Of a stretch of DNA of 64,000 bases, positions 9,989-19,486 are shown piece after piece. Origin of the DNA: Eublepharis macularius (lineage: Eukaryota; Chordata; Lepidosauria; Squamata; Eublepharidae); the NCBI RefSeq assembly GCF_028583425.1, contig NC_072802.1, positions 11,355,926 to 11,419,925 of the forward strand, written 5' to 3'. How positions within the stretch are numbered: position 1 is the stretch's first letter; every line of letters starts with the position of its first letter. The notes beneath the pieces are model-generated. The model was given only the letters and a program-made list of their open reading frames with translations. It did no database searches and had not been told where the DNA came from. A program made the translations under genes and the position numbers.

Positions 9989-12900
9989 GAGGACCCAAAC
10001 GACAGATCCCCACTAAGCCCGTCCCTACACGGAACCGGTCGCCTGGGTCCATCTTATTCATGCCAGTGACTCTAATCAACCCAGAGAGAAAGATGCACAT
10101 TCGGGTACAAGCTCTTATTGACTCGGGCTGCTCAAGAGACATTATTGCCCCTGCGTTAGTCAATGGACTAGTCCTACCAACTCGGGATTTACAAAATCCA
10201 GTGATCTTTGAACAAATGGATGGTACCAACATGAATCCTGTAACAACGGAAACCATCCCAGTGATTACAGGCATGGGACAACATTGGGAGAAGAGGTCCT
10301 TTGTCATCAGCTCTACTGCCAAGTACCCGTTAATTCTAGGCAGTAAATGGCTATGTGATCACAATCCCTATATAGACTGGGCACAAGGATGTATTACCTT
10401 CAGTCATACCAACTGTAAAAATCACCGTTGGAATCAGAACTGGGGCGAAGATCCAACTCATAAAGAAAAGGCCCTTCTCACCCAAGAAGAAGTCAGCCAA
10501 ATACCCGAACCGTACTGGCCTTTTCTAAATGCTTTCTCTGAGGAGGAAGCGGATACTCTACCCCCGCACCGACGAACGGACTGTGCGGTAGAAATTCTAC
10601 CCGGAGCCTCACTGCCCAAAGGACGGCTCTATCCCATGAGTCTCCACGAACGTGAAGAGCTTCGGAAATTCATTGACACCAACCTCCGACGAGGGTTCAT
10701 ACGCCCAGCCACTAGCCCCCACGCCGCTCCGGTCCTCTTCGTGAAAAAGAAGGATGGGGGACTCCGACTGTGCACGGATTTCCGAGGATTGAATGCAGTG
10801 TCCACAAACAACGCCTATCCTATCCCGCTCATCCGAGACCTTCTCAACGTCGTGGCCCAAGGTAAGATCTTTACGAAATTAGATCTAAAAGATGCTTACT
10901 TTCACGTTCGTATCAAGGCAGGGGATGAGTGGAAAACCGCTTTCAATACGCCCCTCGGACAATATGAATACTTGGTTATGCCTTTTGGTTTGACGAGAGC
11001 CCCCTCTGTATTCATGTCCATGATAAACGAAGTTCTACACGAATTTCTGTACAAAGGGGTGGTGGTGTACCTTGATGATGTGTTGATTTATTCGGACAAC
11101 GAGGAGGAACATATTCAAACAGTACAAAAAGTCTTAGCCACCCTGATGAAGAATAATCTGCCCATCAAGTTGTCCAAATGTGAATTCCATAAAACCGAAC
11201 TCACTTACCTCGGGTATTGCATCTCCCAAGAAGGTCTGAAAATGGATCCAGCCAAAATACAGGCGATCCAAGACTGGCAGACACCCACCACCCGTAAAGA
11301 ACTACAATCCTTCCTGGGGTTTGCCAACTTCTATAGAGACTTCATAGCAAATTTCGCCCAAATCACGCTCCCCTTAACAGACTTGCTCAAAACCAAAGAT
11401 AAAGGGGACCAAGCTAAAAAACCTTCTTCCAAACTGCTATGGACCCCCGATTGCCAAACAGCCTTCGAATGTCTAAAAAAGCAATTTGTAACGGAACCCG
11501 TCCTCTCCCACCCCAACGACCAAGCCCCTTTCATAGTACAGGTTGACGCCAGAGATACAGCGATAGGGGGAGTTCTGCTACAGAAGGGGGAGGATGGGAG
11601 ACTGCGGCCTTGTGCTTTCTTGTCTAGAAAATTTTCGGAGGCGGAAAGGAATTGGAATGTGTGGGAGAAGGAGGCCTTTGCAGTAAAAGCAGCCCTCACT
11701 AACTGGAGACATTGGCTAGAGGGGGCGCGATACCCTTTCGAGGTCTGGACGGACCATAAAAATCTGGAGGCCCTCCGAAGCCCACGCAGACTGAATGCTA
11801 AGCAATTGCGATGGGCGGAATTCTTTTCCAAATTCAACTTCACTCTAAATTATCTCCCGGGCAAAACTAACTTTTTAGCGGACGCCCTATCGCGCATGCC
11901 CCAACACAAGAGCAAAAGGGAGGAGACTGTCGACACTGTCTTCTCGCCTACGCAACTTGGGGGCGTGGTGACCACTCGCAGTCGAGCCAAGCAGCCCCTC
12001 CCGGCCAACCAAGGGTGGAAATCGAAACTCAAAACTGAAGTGGAAAAGGAGGGGGATGCAGCTCCACGAAACAAACTGACCCAATCCCCACACGGGGATT
12101 GGCTAGCTGGGAGCAAATTTTATGTCCCAAACAGCCTCAGGCTGGAGGTCTTGCAGCGCTGTCATGATGCTCCCACTGCTGGACATTATGGGTATTTAAA
12201 AACTTTGCACCTGATCCAAAGACAATTCTGGTGGCCGGGCATGCGCAAAGACATTTCCCAGTACGTTAGTTCCTGCCCTATTTGCCTCAGCGCCAAAACC
12301 AGGAAAGGGAAGCCTCCGGGTCTCCTGCAACCATTGGAAACACCAAACAGGCCCTGGGAAATAATATCCATGGACTTTATCACTGATCTACCTATCTCTA
12401 AAGGACATAATTGTATTTTAGTTGTGGTAGATCTGTTCTCCAAGCAAGCTCATTTTGTCCCTTGTACTGCTATACCCTCTGCTCGAAAACTAGCGGATTT
12501 GTTTCTGAAACACATCGTAAAATTACATTCTTTTCCGTCCAAGGTGATTTCGGATCGCGGCGGACAGTTCGTTGCCAACTTCTGGCGGGAGCTTTTGAAA
12601 ATGTTGAATATTGAGCAAGGCATCAGTTCAAGCCACCACCCACAAACCGACGGGCAATCCGAAAAAACAAACCAAATATTAGAACAATTCCTTCGTTGCT
12701 ACATCAATTTTCAACAAGATAATTGGGTGGACCTCCTCCCCTTGGCCGAGTTCTCATATAACAACAGTGTACACGCTTCTACGGGGGAGGCCCCCTTCAA
12801 AATTGTCTACGGAGCCCACTTCAATCCCTTCCCGTTGGACGCGCCCCCTCTCCATTCCTCCAAATTGCCAGATGTATCTTCATGGTGGGGGGAGGCGACA

Positions 12901-13434
12901 CAGCAATGGACTCTTATTAAAAAGCACCTCGAAAAAGCCAAACTGGATTACAAAAAATACGCAGACCGCCATCGTGTGGCCGAGTGGGAATTACAACCCG
13001 GAGATCACGTGTATATTTCCACAAAGAATCTGAAACTAGCTCAGACAAGCCGCAAACTCGCTCTGAAATTCCTAGGACCTTTTCCTGTGCGCAAGATAAT
13101 AAATAAAGTGACTGTTGCTGTAACTTTACCCAAGAACCTGCGCCATGTGCATGATACGTTCCATGTCAGTCTTCTAAAGAGAGCTCCAACCGACAACAAA
13201 TGGCACGTCAAAGCTCCACCCATTCCAACTTTGATTGACGACCAAATACACTATGAGGTACAACAGATCTTGGACTCTAAACTCAAACGAAATCAGCTTT
13301 TTTACCTCATTAGATGGAAGGACTTTGATTCTGGTTACGATGAATGGGTGAATTCTGCACATGTTCATGCTCCTAGATTAACCAAAGCTTTTCATGCTCG
13401 CTACCCATATAAACCAGGGGGGGATTTGTTTTAA
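9970..13434 (+). CDS. pol of chromovirus B (protease, RT, RNase H, integrase, chromodomain)
   Basis: It is open for 1,154 codons counting from the frameshift; the first ATG in frame is 10060 (numbering below from it). Protease: DSG at 21-23. Reverse transcriptase: LDLKDAYF with Asp275, YLDD at 337-340. RNase H: VDA with Asp496 up to the DALSR motif. Integrase: HHCC zinc-binding N-terminus about 700-745, catalytic Asp772, Asp832, Glu868, which gives exact DD35E spacing. A GPY-type C-terminal part is followed by a chromodomain (about 1065-1115) with Tyr1065, the Trp of IRWK and the Phe of KDF at the places of the HP1 aromatic cage. No stop or frameshift is seen. The likely product is a gag-pol fusion; separate initiation at 10060 is not excluded. 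Confidence 0.95.
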   Translation, partial: RNGSVVRGPKRQIPTKPVPTRNRSPGSILFMPVTLINPERKMHIRVQALIDSGCSRDIIAPALVNGLVLPTRDLQNPVIFEQMDGTNMNPVTTETIPVITGMGQHWEKRSFVISSTAKYPLILGSKWLCDHNPYIDWAQGCITFSHTNCKNHRWNQNWGEDPTHKEKALLTQEEVSQIPEPYWPFLNAFSEEEADTLPPHRRTDCAVEILPGASLPKGRLYPMSLHEREELRKFIDTNLRRGFIRPATSPHAAPVLFVKKKDGGLRLCTDFRGLNAVSTNNAYPIPLIRDLLNVVAQGKIFTKLDLKDAYFHVRIKAGDEWKTAFNTPLGQYEYLVMPFGLTRAPSVFMSMINEVLHEFLYKGVVVYLDDVLIYSDNEEEHIQTVQKVLATLMKNNLPIKLSKCEFHKTELTYLGYCISQEGLKMDPAKIQAIQDWQTPTTRKELQSFLGFANFYRDFIANFAQITLPLTDLLKTKDKGDQAKKPSSKLLWTPDCQTAFECLKKQFVTEPVLSHPNDQAPFIVQVDARDTAIGGVLLQKGEDGRLRPCAFLSRKFSEAERNWNVWEKEAFAVKAALTNWRHWLEGARYPFEVWTDHKNLEALRSPRRLNAKQLRWAEFFSKFNFTLNYLPGKTNFLADALSRMPQHKSKREETVDTVFSPTQLGGVVTTRSRAKQPLPANQGWKSKLKTEVEKEGDAAPRNKLTQSPHGDWLAGSKFYVPNSLRLEVLQRCHDAPTAGHYGYLKTLHLIQRQFWWPGMRKDISQYVSSCPICLSAKTRKGKPPGLLQPLETPNRPWEIISMDFITDLPISKGHNCILVVVDLFSKQAHFVPCTAIPSARKLADLFLKHIVKLHSFPSKVISDRGGQFVANFWRELLKMLNIEQGISSSHHPQTDGQSEKTNQILEQFLRCYINFQQDNWVDLLPLAEFSYNNSVHASTGEAPFKIVYGAHFNPFPLDAPPLHSSKLPDVSSWWGEATQQWTLIKKHLEKAKLDYKKYADRHRVAEWELQPGDHVYISTKNLKLAQTSRKLALKFLGPFPVRKIINKVTVAVTLPKNLRHVHDTFHVSLLKRAPTDNKWHVKAPPIPTLIDDQIHYEVQQILDSKLKRNQLFYLIRWKDFDSGYDEWVNSAHVHAPRLTKAFHARYPYKPGGDLF

Positions 13435-13445
13435 GGGGGGCAGAA
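13435..13445 (+). promoter_or_regulatory. polypurine tract of chromovirus B
   Basis: The purine run GGGGGGCAGAA lies between the pol stop and the TG of the 3' LTR. Copy C has the near-identical AGGGGGCAGAA in the same place. It would prime plus-strand synthesis. Confidence 0.85.
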
Positions 13446-13861
13446 TGTCAGGTCCAGTGTATACCTAAACTGTACTGACTCCATTTTCTAATGCTTCTAG
13501 TGTTTGAGTGTTTTCTTCCTAGGTGCACCAGTTCCCAGGCACCATTCCCACCGGAGGAGACTGTTTTGTCTAACGCCGTTCCACCAAGCATTGGCCTTGA
13601 GGGAGAGCAGCTTCCCAGGACTGAGAGATATTGTTTTGAGAACTGTGGGGGGAGGCTGATCCAGATGGGTATTGTTACTCTGTACCTTATGCTTACCCTT
13701 CATTGGTAACAATGATCATGTACCATCCTGAGTCTCCTATTCAGGACAGTGGACTATAATGGACCTTTTCTGCAATAAAGTTTCCTTTTCCAGACACTGG
13801 ACTTGTGTTTGCCTCTAAAGGGAACCCGGTAGAGAGTGCCTTATTTAGCCACAGTCTGACA
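13446..13861 (+). repeat. 3' LTR of chromovirus B
   Basis: It has the same 416-bp length as the 5' LTR and I see no mismatch. AATAAA lies at the equivalent position (about 13774). Confidence 0.95.
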
Positions 13862-13867
13862 CCAGTG
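13862..13867. repeat. target-site duplication CCAGTG of chromovirus B, right copy
   Basis: It directly follows the CTGACA end and is identical to 6913-6918. Confidence 0.85.
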
Positions 13868-14079
13868 CTGCTGTCCCTACCCCCCAAATCCTCCTGGGGT
13901 TGCTAAGCCTGGAATCTGTGTCTAATCATCAGTCATCTTCATGTAATTAATTGGCAGGAAATGTCTTCTGTATTTTAAAGTCCCCATAACTGTGCCACAG
14001 AACAAGGATTGGGGCCAGACACAGCCAGGTGACTTGGATGGGTATTCTTGTCTCCATTCTTCCTGCACTCCCCAAATAG

Positions 14080-14164
14080 GTCATTTTCATATGTCTTTAC
14101 CCTCACGCAAAATTGCACAAAATTTATGAAATTTCTTCATAAATGCGTCTTCATGGAGAAATTT
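14080..14164. mobile_element. foldback (palindromic) MITE, left part
   Basis: The segment with GTCTTTACCCTCACGC and the following ~65 bp is the inverted counterpart of 16157-16285. The two halves are separated by a 1,974-bp insert with 18-bp duplications. The superfamily is not identified, and no TSD of the MITE itself could be fixed. Confidence 0.6.
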
Positions 14165-16138
14165 TTCTTTAATTTTTTTTTATTGGGTCTTTATAATATA
14201 TAGGGAGGGGTTACATAAGCATTTATGAGATTCACATACAAGACACATAATCATCCATCTAGATATAAAAAACCATTATATATATAATTAGTGCCCAATA
14301 TACCTTCAAGATTCCCTTTTATTAATTTCTATATTTTTAATCCACTTACTCTATAGCTTATATTTCTAGTAATTTTTTCTTTTGTGCATATTGCCGATAG
14401 ATCACATATCACCTCTTTTACCTTTTACTCAGGGATCTTAGATCCATAATCGTTCTAGGAGTGGGAGGTGGATGTAGCAAAACATACAATATCAGTAGCA
14501 CAGTAATATACATCAACATAAAGATAAAAGCAATTTTTATATTAATTTCCTCTCTTTCTTATATCTGTTCTGGCCATGCCTTCCAAACTTGTCTGCTTGT
14601 ATTTTCATATATATATGAATCTCTCTCTCTCTCTCTCTCTCTCTTTCATCTACTTTGTTCTAGCCAAAACTATTTGCTTGGGTTTTCATATTGATAAGAC
14701 TAGTGTGATCACATAACTATATAGTTAAAACACAATTTTACCTTTTAAAGATAGTAACTCCTTCTATTTTATTTTGACCATCTGGACTTCTTTACTTGGA
14801 TTTTCATACTCTTAAGGTTAAGAAGAGCAGGTGGTCATTTAGCTTAGCCAGTATTTTATATTTTAAGAAGGAGTACAAAGTACGTTTAATAAACTCGAGA
14901 CCCATTAACATAAACTATATGGTGTATTATAAAAAAGAGAAAATAAGGAAGGAAGGGAAAAGCTATTTAGGTAAGAGGTTGAGTCTGCAGTTAATAAGTC
15001 CTGATATGCCCCAAGATTCTGATTGTTGTTTTTTCTTCTCTCTTCATGAAAAGTGGTACATCCAGTCCTTAATCCCTCTTTCCCTTTCAGTATTGGCATG
15101 CTTAATTCTTTCTATGCAGATCTGCTTTTTTCTTCCTCTTTCTTGGTGAGACGTAGTACATCCAATCCCTAATCGATCTGGGCCACCAAAGGTAGATTCC
15201 CTTGTCTTCCAGCCATTTCTGAAGGAGATCAGTATGGATGTAGTTTCTCCTCTGCTTGTTTTTCTGTTTTAAGATCCGCTGCGTTCTTTTCTCCCCTTTC
15301 TGTGTTGGGATGCCTGTTTCTCTCTGTGCAGGTCTGATTCGTGGCCCCGCCTTTTTTTTTACTAAAGTTTTGTGTCTTGAAGGGGACGTCCTGGTAAGAT
15401 CATCCATTTTCCAAAGTGTGTCGCAGAGTGATTTTCCCCTCATTTGGCTCGATTTTCCTTTCAGTTAAGTCAGCCCCTCCAGAATTTTTTCTGGATTGTG
15501 ATTTCTTGTAATCTCTTTATCCGTTTCCACTCCAAATGTCGCATCGGCTTTAATTAGTAACTCTGTCATTATTTTAGACATTTCTTGCAAACCAACAAGT
15601 ACCTCTTCTTGCTAAGAAGCCATTTCAGAAAGTGGTAAAAAGCTTTATTTTGGTTAATTATTCAAAGATCTATAGTATTCCAGCAGTTGCTGAGTCATCC
15701 CCCCCCCCGTCTCTGGCCCTCCCAGCTCGCTCGGGGAGCCACGCGTAGTTGGGCTAAATTGCCCCGTAAAACCATAAATCTGTCCACTTACTTGATGAAA
15801 GGCTGTGGGGTCAGTTAAGCTCTGTTAGAATTGTTTCTTTTTATCTGTCTTGTTAAGAATCTGCTTGATTTGCTGTAGTTTTTTGTGGCCTGTTGGACTC
15901 CCGGGTTCACAGTTAAGTAGCCATGATGGCTCCTTCTTTGGTCCTCACTTCAGAACCGGTATCTGGGCTTCAGGAGGTTCGCCTGTCCCCCTAAGCTCTT
16001 CCACCTTGCTCCAGCCTGCCTCCCCTCTCCGGGGGGAGGGCTTGGGGGTCCGATCTCTCTGCTCCCAAGGAACCAGGAAGGTCACGGCAGGGAGTTCATA
16101 AAACTCCCCTCTCATGCTTTTACTGTCTCATTCTGGAA
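14165..16138 (-). mobile_element. L1-mobilised, HAL1-like non-autonomous retroposon
   Basis: It is flanked by an 18-bp duplication (14147-14164 and 16139-16156, two mismatches) and ends on the minus strand in CCAATAAAAAAAAA, as expected for target-primed L1-type insertion. Minus-strand order: a GC-rich 5' UTR-like head (about 15700-16130), an AT-rich lysine-rich broken ORF region (113-codon frame 15102-15443 and neighbours), then an AT-rich 3' UTR. There is no reverse transcriptase. This layout suggests a half-L1 (ORF1-type only) element. The ORF does not match anything I can name with confidence. A (TC)n run lies at about 14620-14645. Confidence 0.5.
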
Positions 16139-16285
16139 GTCTTCATGGCGCAATTTCTGACGTCATCTCGCCATGGAACAGAATCATGATGGGGTGACAT
16201 CAGAAATCACACCATGAAGATGCCCTCGTTCCATGAGTTTTGTAAAATTTTGCGCAAGGGTAAAGACGTGAAAACAACCAATGAT
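16139..16285. mobile_element. foldback MITE, right part
   Basis: It resumes after the retroposon with the duplicated 18-mer. It contains the centre and the complete right arm (GCGCAAGGGTAAAGACGTG and onward), inverted relative to 14085-14160. Confidence 0.6.
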
Positions 16286-16652
16286 GTGGGCTGAGAGTAG
16301 GAATATCAGCTGACCTCTGAAACGTGCCTCTTGAGTGCATGGCGTTAGCCATACATTGAGGTTTTATTGCTGTTTTGCTGCCAGTCCAGCTGATCTGGGG
16401 ATGAAAGAGCAATGCAGCCTGCTCAGACTTGATACAGACCTGAGTCTGTGCCATAGCCTGGCCTACAGGCCCTCTGGAGTGTCTCTGAGAATGGTACAGG
16501 CAGATCTTGAGAGGAACTCAAGGAGAATCAAGAGAGTCAACTATAGTGGTTGGGGGCAACCACTGGAGGGAGATTTTGTGGTCATGCTGGGTACTGGACC
16601 AGGCAAGTGTTTGGTCTGATCCAGTAGGGGAGAGTCACAGCCAGGCTTGACA

Positions 16653-16930
16653 TTAGGGTTACCAGGTCCCCTTAGCCTCCTGGGGAGGGGTGGGGAACCC
16701 AGCACTCACCATATTGACATGCCCATGATGCTCCAGGAAGTGATGTAATCACACAGGCGCATGGGTGCTTTGCAACAGGTCAATTTGGGCCTCAAATGGG
16801 CCAAAACAGGTGGCACCCCTGGAGAGTGCCTTCCTCCCCCACCAGCCAGGTAAGTGGAGGTGGAGGGCAGAGGGCAAAGATGGGGGATCCCCCACCCCCA
16901 CTAGGAGAATGGGATCCCTACTTAACATGT
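16653..16930. repeat. TAGGGTTACCAGGTCCC interspersed repeat
   Basis: It starts TAGGGTTACCAGG and contains a GAAGTGATGTAATCAC block and an 'atttgggcctcaaatgggcc' type block. The same order recurs at 30240, 35148, 41858 and 51408. It is probably a non-autonomous DNA element; the class is not proven. Confidence 0.5.
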
Positions 16931-17150
16931 AGCCATAGGGTTACCCTGGTTGGTCTTTTGGGTGCGCCATTTGGACCCTCTTGGGCGATCAGGATGCACA
17001 GCTTTCATTCAAAAGGCAAGACCAGAAATATAAGGCAAAATGTGCAGACGGCTTCTGCTCCATTGCTGAGTGTGAAACAGGCCCTGCCCATCCTTCCATT
17101 TTCTCTAACCAATGAGGGAAGTCACAGCAATGACTTCAAAGTGAACAGAT

Positions 17151-17345
17151 TTCATTTATTTATTTATTTACTTCATTTAGCCCCTGCCTTACTCCCCAAT
17201 GAGACCTCTCTGCTCCTCCATTTTATCCTCACAACAACCCTGTGAGGTAGGTGTGTGAGAGTGCCTGGCCCAAGATCACCTGGCAAGCTTTCATGGCAGA
17301 GTAGTGTTTGGACTTGGGTGTCCCAGATCTTATTTCAACCAGCTA
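17151..17345 (-). mobile_element. MIR-like SINE, minus strand
   Basis: It has a (TTTA)n tail at its left end, a 'caagatcacctggcaagc' type core and an L2-like 3' part read on the minus strand. The tRNA-like head is diverged. Confidence 0.55.
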
Positions 17346-17352
17346 ACAGAAC

Positions 17353-17369
17353 ACACAGACACAGACACA

Positions 17370-17407
<38 letters not shown>
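17353..17407. repeat. (CA)n microsatellite
   Basis: A run of CA with an ACACAG variant at the left end. Confidence 0.95.
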
Positions 17408-17408
<1 letters not shown>

Positions 17409-17665
17409 GGAGTTTATAACATTAGATTTATATAGCGCCCTTCAGGACAATTTAATGCCCACTCAGAGCAGTTTACAAAGTATGTTATTATTATCCCCAC
17501 AACAAAACACCGTGTGAGGTGGGTGGGGCTGAGAGAGCTCCAGAGAACTGTGACTAGCCCAAGGTCACCCAGCTGGCTTCAACTGGAGGAATGGGGAATC
17601 AAACCCGGCTCTCCAGATTAGAGTCCTGCCGCTCTTAAACACTACACCAAACTAGCTCTCTGGCT
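17408..17665 (-). mobile_element. tRNA-derived SINE with L2-like tail, full length
   Basis: On the minus strand: an A box (TGGTGTAGTG...) and B box (GGTTTGATTCC) give a tRNA-like pol III head. These are followed by the core 'ccagctgggtgacct' and a 3' end 'gtcctgaagggcgctata' shared with L2-type LINE tails. The same family occurs at 31040, 51955, 53262 and 57636. Confidence 0.85.
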
Positions 17666-18957
17666 TTATCCAACATGAACTGCTATTTGAAAGCAAACAT
17701 AACCAGGAGAGGACAACCAATATAAATAATCATTTAAGTAACCTACAAAACTAGAATAATAAAATTGTAAAATGCATAAGGATCTAATGCACAGAATTTT
17801 TTTTAATGAAAAAAGAATCACAGAATGTCCATATGAAAATCCATTAATCTACTCCCAAATAATAGATCTTTCCAGATCATTCCCGGTCTATAACATTTAC
17901 TGAGGCCCAACACAATAAAAACTGATTGGCCCTGATTCTACAAACACTTCAATAGCAGCCAAATTCCGAATTAAAGTGAACCTCAGCAGTAAATTGTTCA
18001 CCTTCTGGCAAAGAATTCAACAAATGAAATGACAATCCTGCAGTTTTTCCAGTGCCAGCAATGGGCAAAGATAGGAAGGTGATATTAAGCGTCTGTTGTT
18101 CTAAGACTTCTTCTAAGCTCTTCTATCTAATGCTTCCATCAGAATCAATCCTCAATATTCACAGGCATCTTCCGTAGTAAAGCTTGTCACAAACTTGGGA
18201 GCGCTGGTTCCTTAAGGTACTGAGAAAAAGCTGGGATAGGACAGGGGAACTTGTATTGCTTTCCTATTTAAATTCACCCTAAGCCTTAATTTTCTCCTGA
18301 ATTGGGTACTTGATTACTTCTAAACACAGCACACCGGAGGTGGTCCACCTTCGTGTGCTCATCACCTAACTAGTCTGGGTAGCTTGCAATGAGCAGCAAA
18401 GCCAAGTGATTGTTGATCTGGATGGTTTCTTACTGCTGCATTGCATCATTTTGCTTCCGTGCTTTCTGCTCATTCTTAGCTGTATTGGGAGATAGAAAAG
18501 GTACAGCAGTTCTCTGCATTTCACTGGTGCTTCTCAGGACGGCTTTGCTCTTTTAGATTTAGGACCACACATCTGCCGGTAACCATGTCTGTCTGAACAG
18601 TGAATAGGTACCTGTCCATTGGCATCAGCTACATTGGTCAAGTTCAGTAGGGATGGGGTGGGCATCACAATACACATCTGCATTGGAGTTCAGATTGAGA
18701 AGTGCACAGACCTTCCTGCATATGCATGAGTGCATGCCAAAATGTACCTCATACCATGTGAAGCAGAGCTATGTGTGCATGCTTTGTGTGTGCTAAAGGG
18801 AATTGTGCTGAAAAGTGGCTCCTTGCAACCAGAGATGCTCAAACAATCACCAGTTTGGCTCATCGACTGTTCGCTGGTGGCAAACAGGGAGCTGATGTTC
18901 ACTGAGCAATTTGATGGTTTGTGAGCAGTTTTCATTTGACAGGCTACTTTTCACACA
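17666..18957. other. unclassified stretch
   Basis: It is AT-rich intronic-looking sequence. I see no supported gene and no repeat shared with the rest of the window. Confidence 0.5.
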
Positions 18958-19019
18958 TTCAAATGTGTACGCAAGGTAAAAGAGGTAAAAGAGGTACCTT
19001 GTGTACGCAAGGTAAAAGA
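18958..19019. repeat. short tandem duplication at a CR1 5' junction
   Basis: GTGTACGCAAGGTAAAAGAGG occurs twice about 37 bp apart, immediately before recognisable CR1 sequence. It may be a copying artefact of the CR1 insertion. Confidence 0.6.
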
Positions 19020-19052
19020 GGCAATTGGACCGCTGTTGGGAATAGATGGAGA
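19020..19052 (+). mobile_element. CR1 LINE, left fragment split by chromovirus C
   Basis: It reads in frame as the CR1 segment G-P-L-L-G-I-D-G-E, continuing exactly at 25871 after removal of the LTR element and one copy of its 5-bp duplication. Confidence 0.8.
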
Positions 19053-19474
19053 TGTCAGAACTGTGGCTAGATAATGTCATTACTCCAGATTACCTTCTGC
19101 AATCAGACAAAAGCCCGTTGTTTGTAAAAGTTTACTGAAGAAAGAATGCATTATAGTCCACGAGCCTAAATACAATATTCAGGATGGTACATGTGAATTG
19201 TTACCAATGACAGGCAAAGCATGAGGTACAAAGTAACAGATCCCAGCAGGCCCAACCTCCCCCCATAGTTCTCAAAACAATCCCTTTGAAGCTAGGAAAG
19301 CGAAAGTCCTTCAAGGCTGGTTCTTGATGGAACAGCAGTAGCCAAAACAATCCTTCTCTGTGAGATAGCTGCTTGGGAACCTTGGCACCTGTGAAGAAAG
19401 CACTTAAACACTGAAAAGATTTAAAATGGAGTAGGTTAGGCAAGAACATACATGAGAGCATTCTGAACCTGACA
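19053..19474 (-). repeat. 3' LTR of chromovirus C
   Basis: It has TG/CA ends like copy B. The 11-nt primer segment is at 19198-19208. An AGTAAA motif takes the place of AATAAA. Confidence 0.93.
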
Positions 19475-19486
19475 TTCTGCCCCCTC
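19475..19486 (-). promoter_or_regulatory. polypurine tract of chromovirus C
   Basis: The minus strand reads AGGGGGCAGAA directly before the 3' LTR, overlapping the pol stop. Confidence 0.8.

Larger units (their letters stand above)
6919..13861 (+). mobile_element. full-length Ty3/gypsy chromovirus copy B (Sushi/PEG10-type)
   Basis: The 6,943-bp element consists of a 416-bp LTR, self-priming PBS, gag, -1-frame pol, polypurine tract and a 416-bp LTR, flanked by 6-bp duplications. I compared the two LTRs by eye over their full length and found no difference, which implies very recent insertion or gene conversion. Both coding regions are open. Pol order (PR-RT-RNaseH-IN-chromodomain) defines a chromovirus; chromodomain Ty3/gypsy elements are known from Anolis. 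There is no envelope-like ORF. Among four related copies in the window this is the only undamaged one. Confidence 0.97.

Noticed and set aside
10060..10062. ATG 10060 as the sole pol start
   Set aside because: It is possible, but the pol frame is already open upstream and overlaps gag with a canonical slippery site, so frameshift expression is preferred.
13435..13445. envelope gene in chromovirus B
   Set aside because: Only 11 bp separate pol from the 3' LTR, so there is no room for env; it is a retrotransposon, not an endogenous retrovirus of the env-bearing type.
17408..17665. possible tRNA gene (A and B boxes)
   Set aside because: The tRNA-like head continues into a SINE body and L2-like tail, and the family is repeated in the window.
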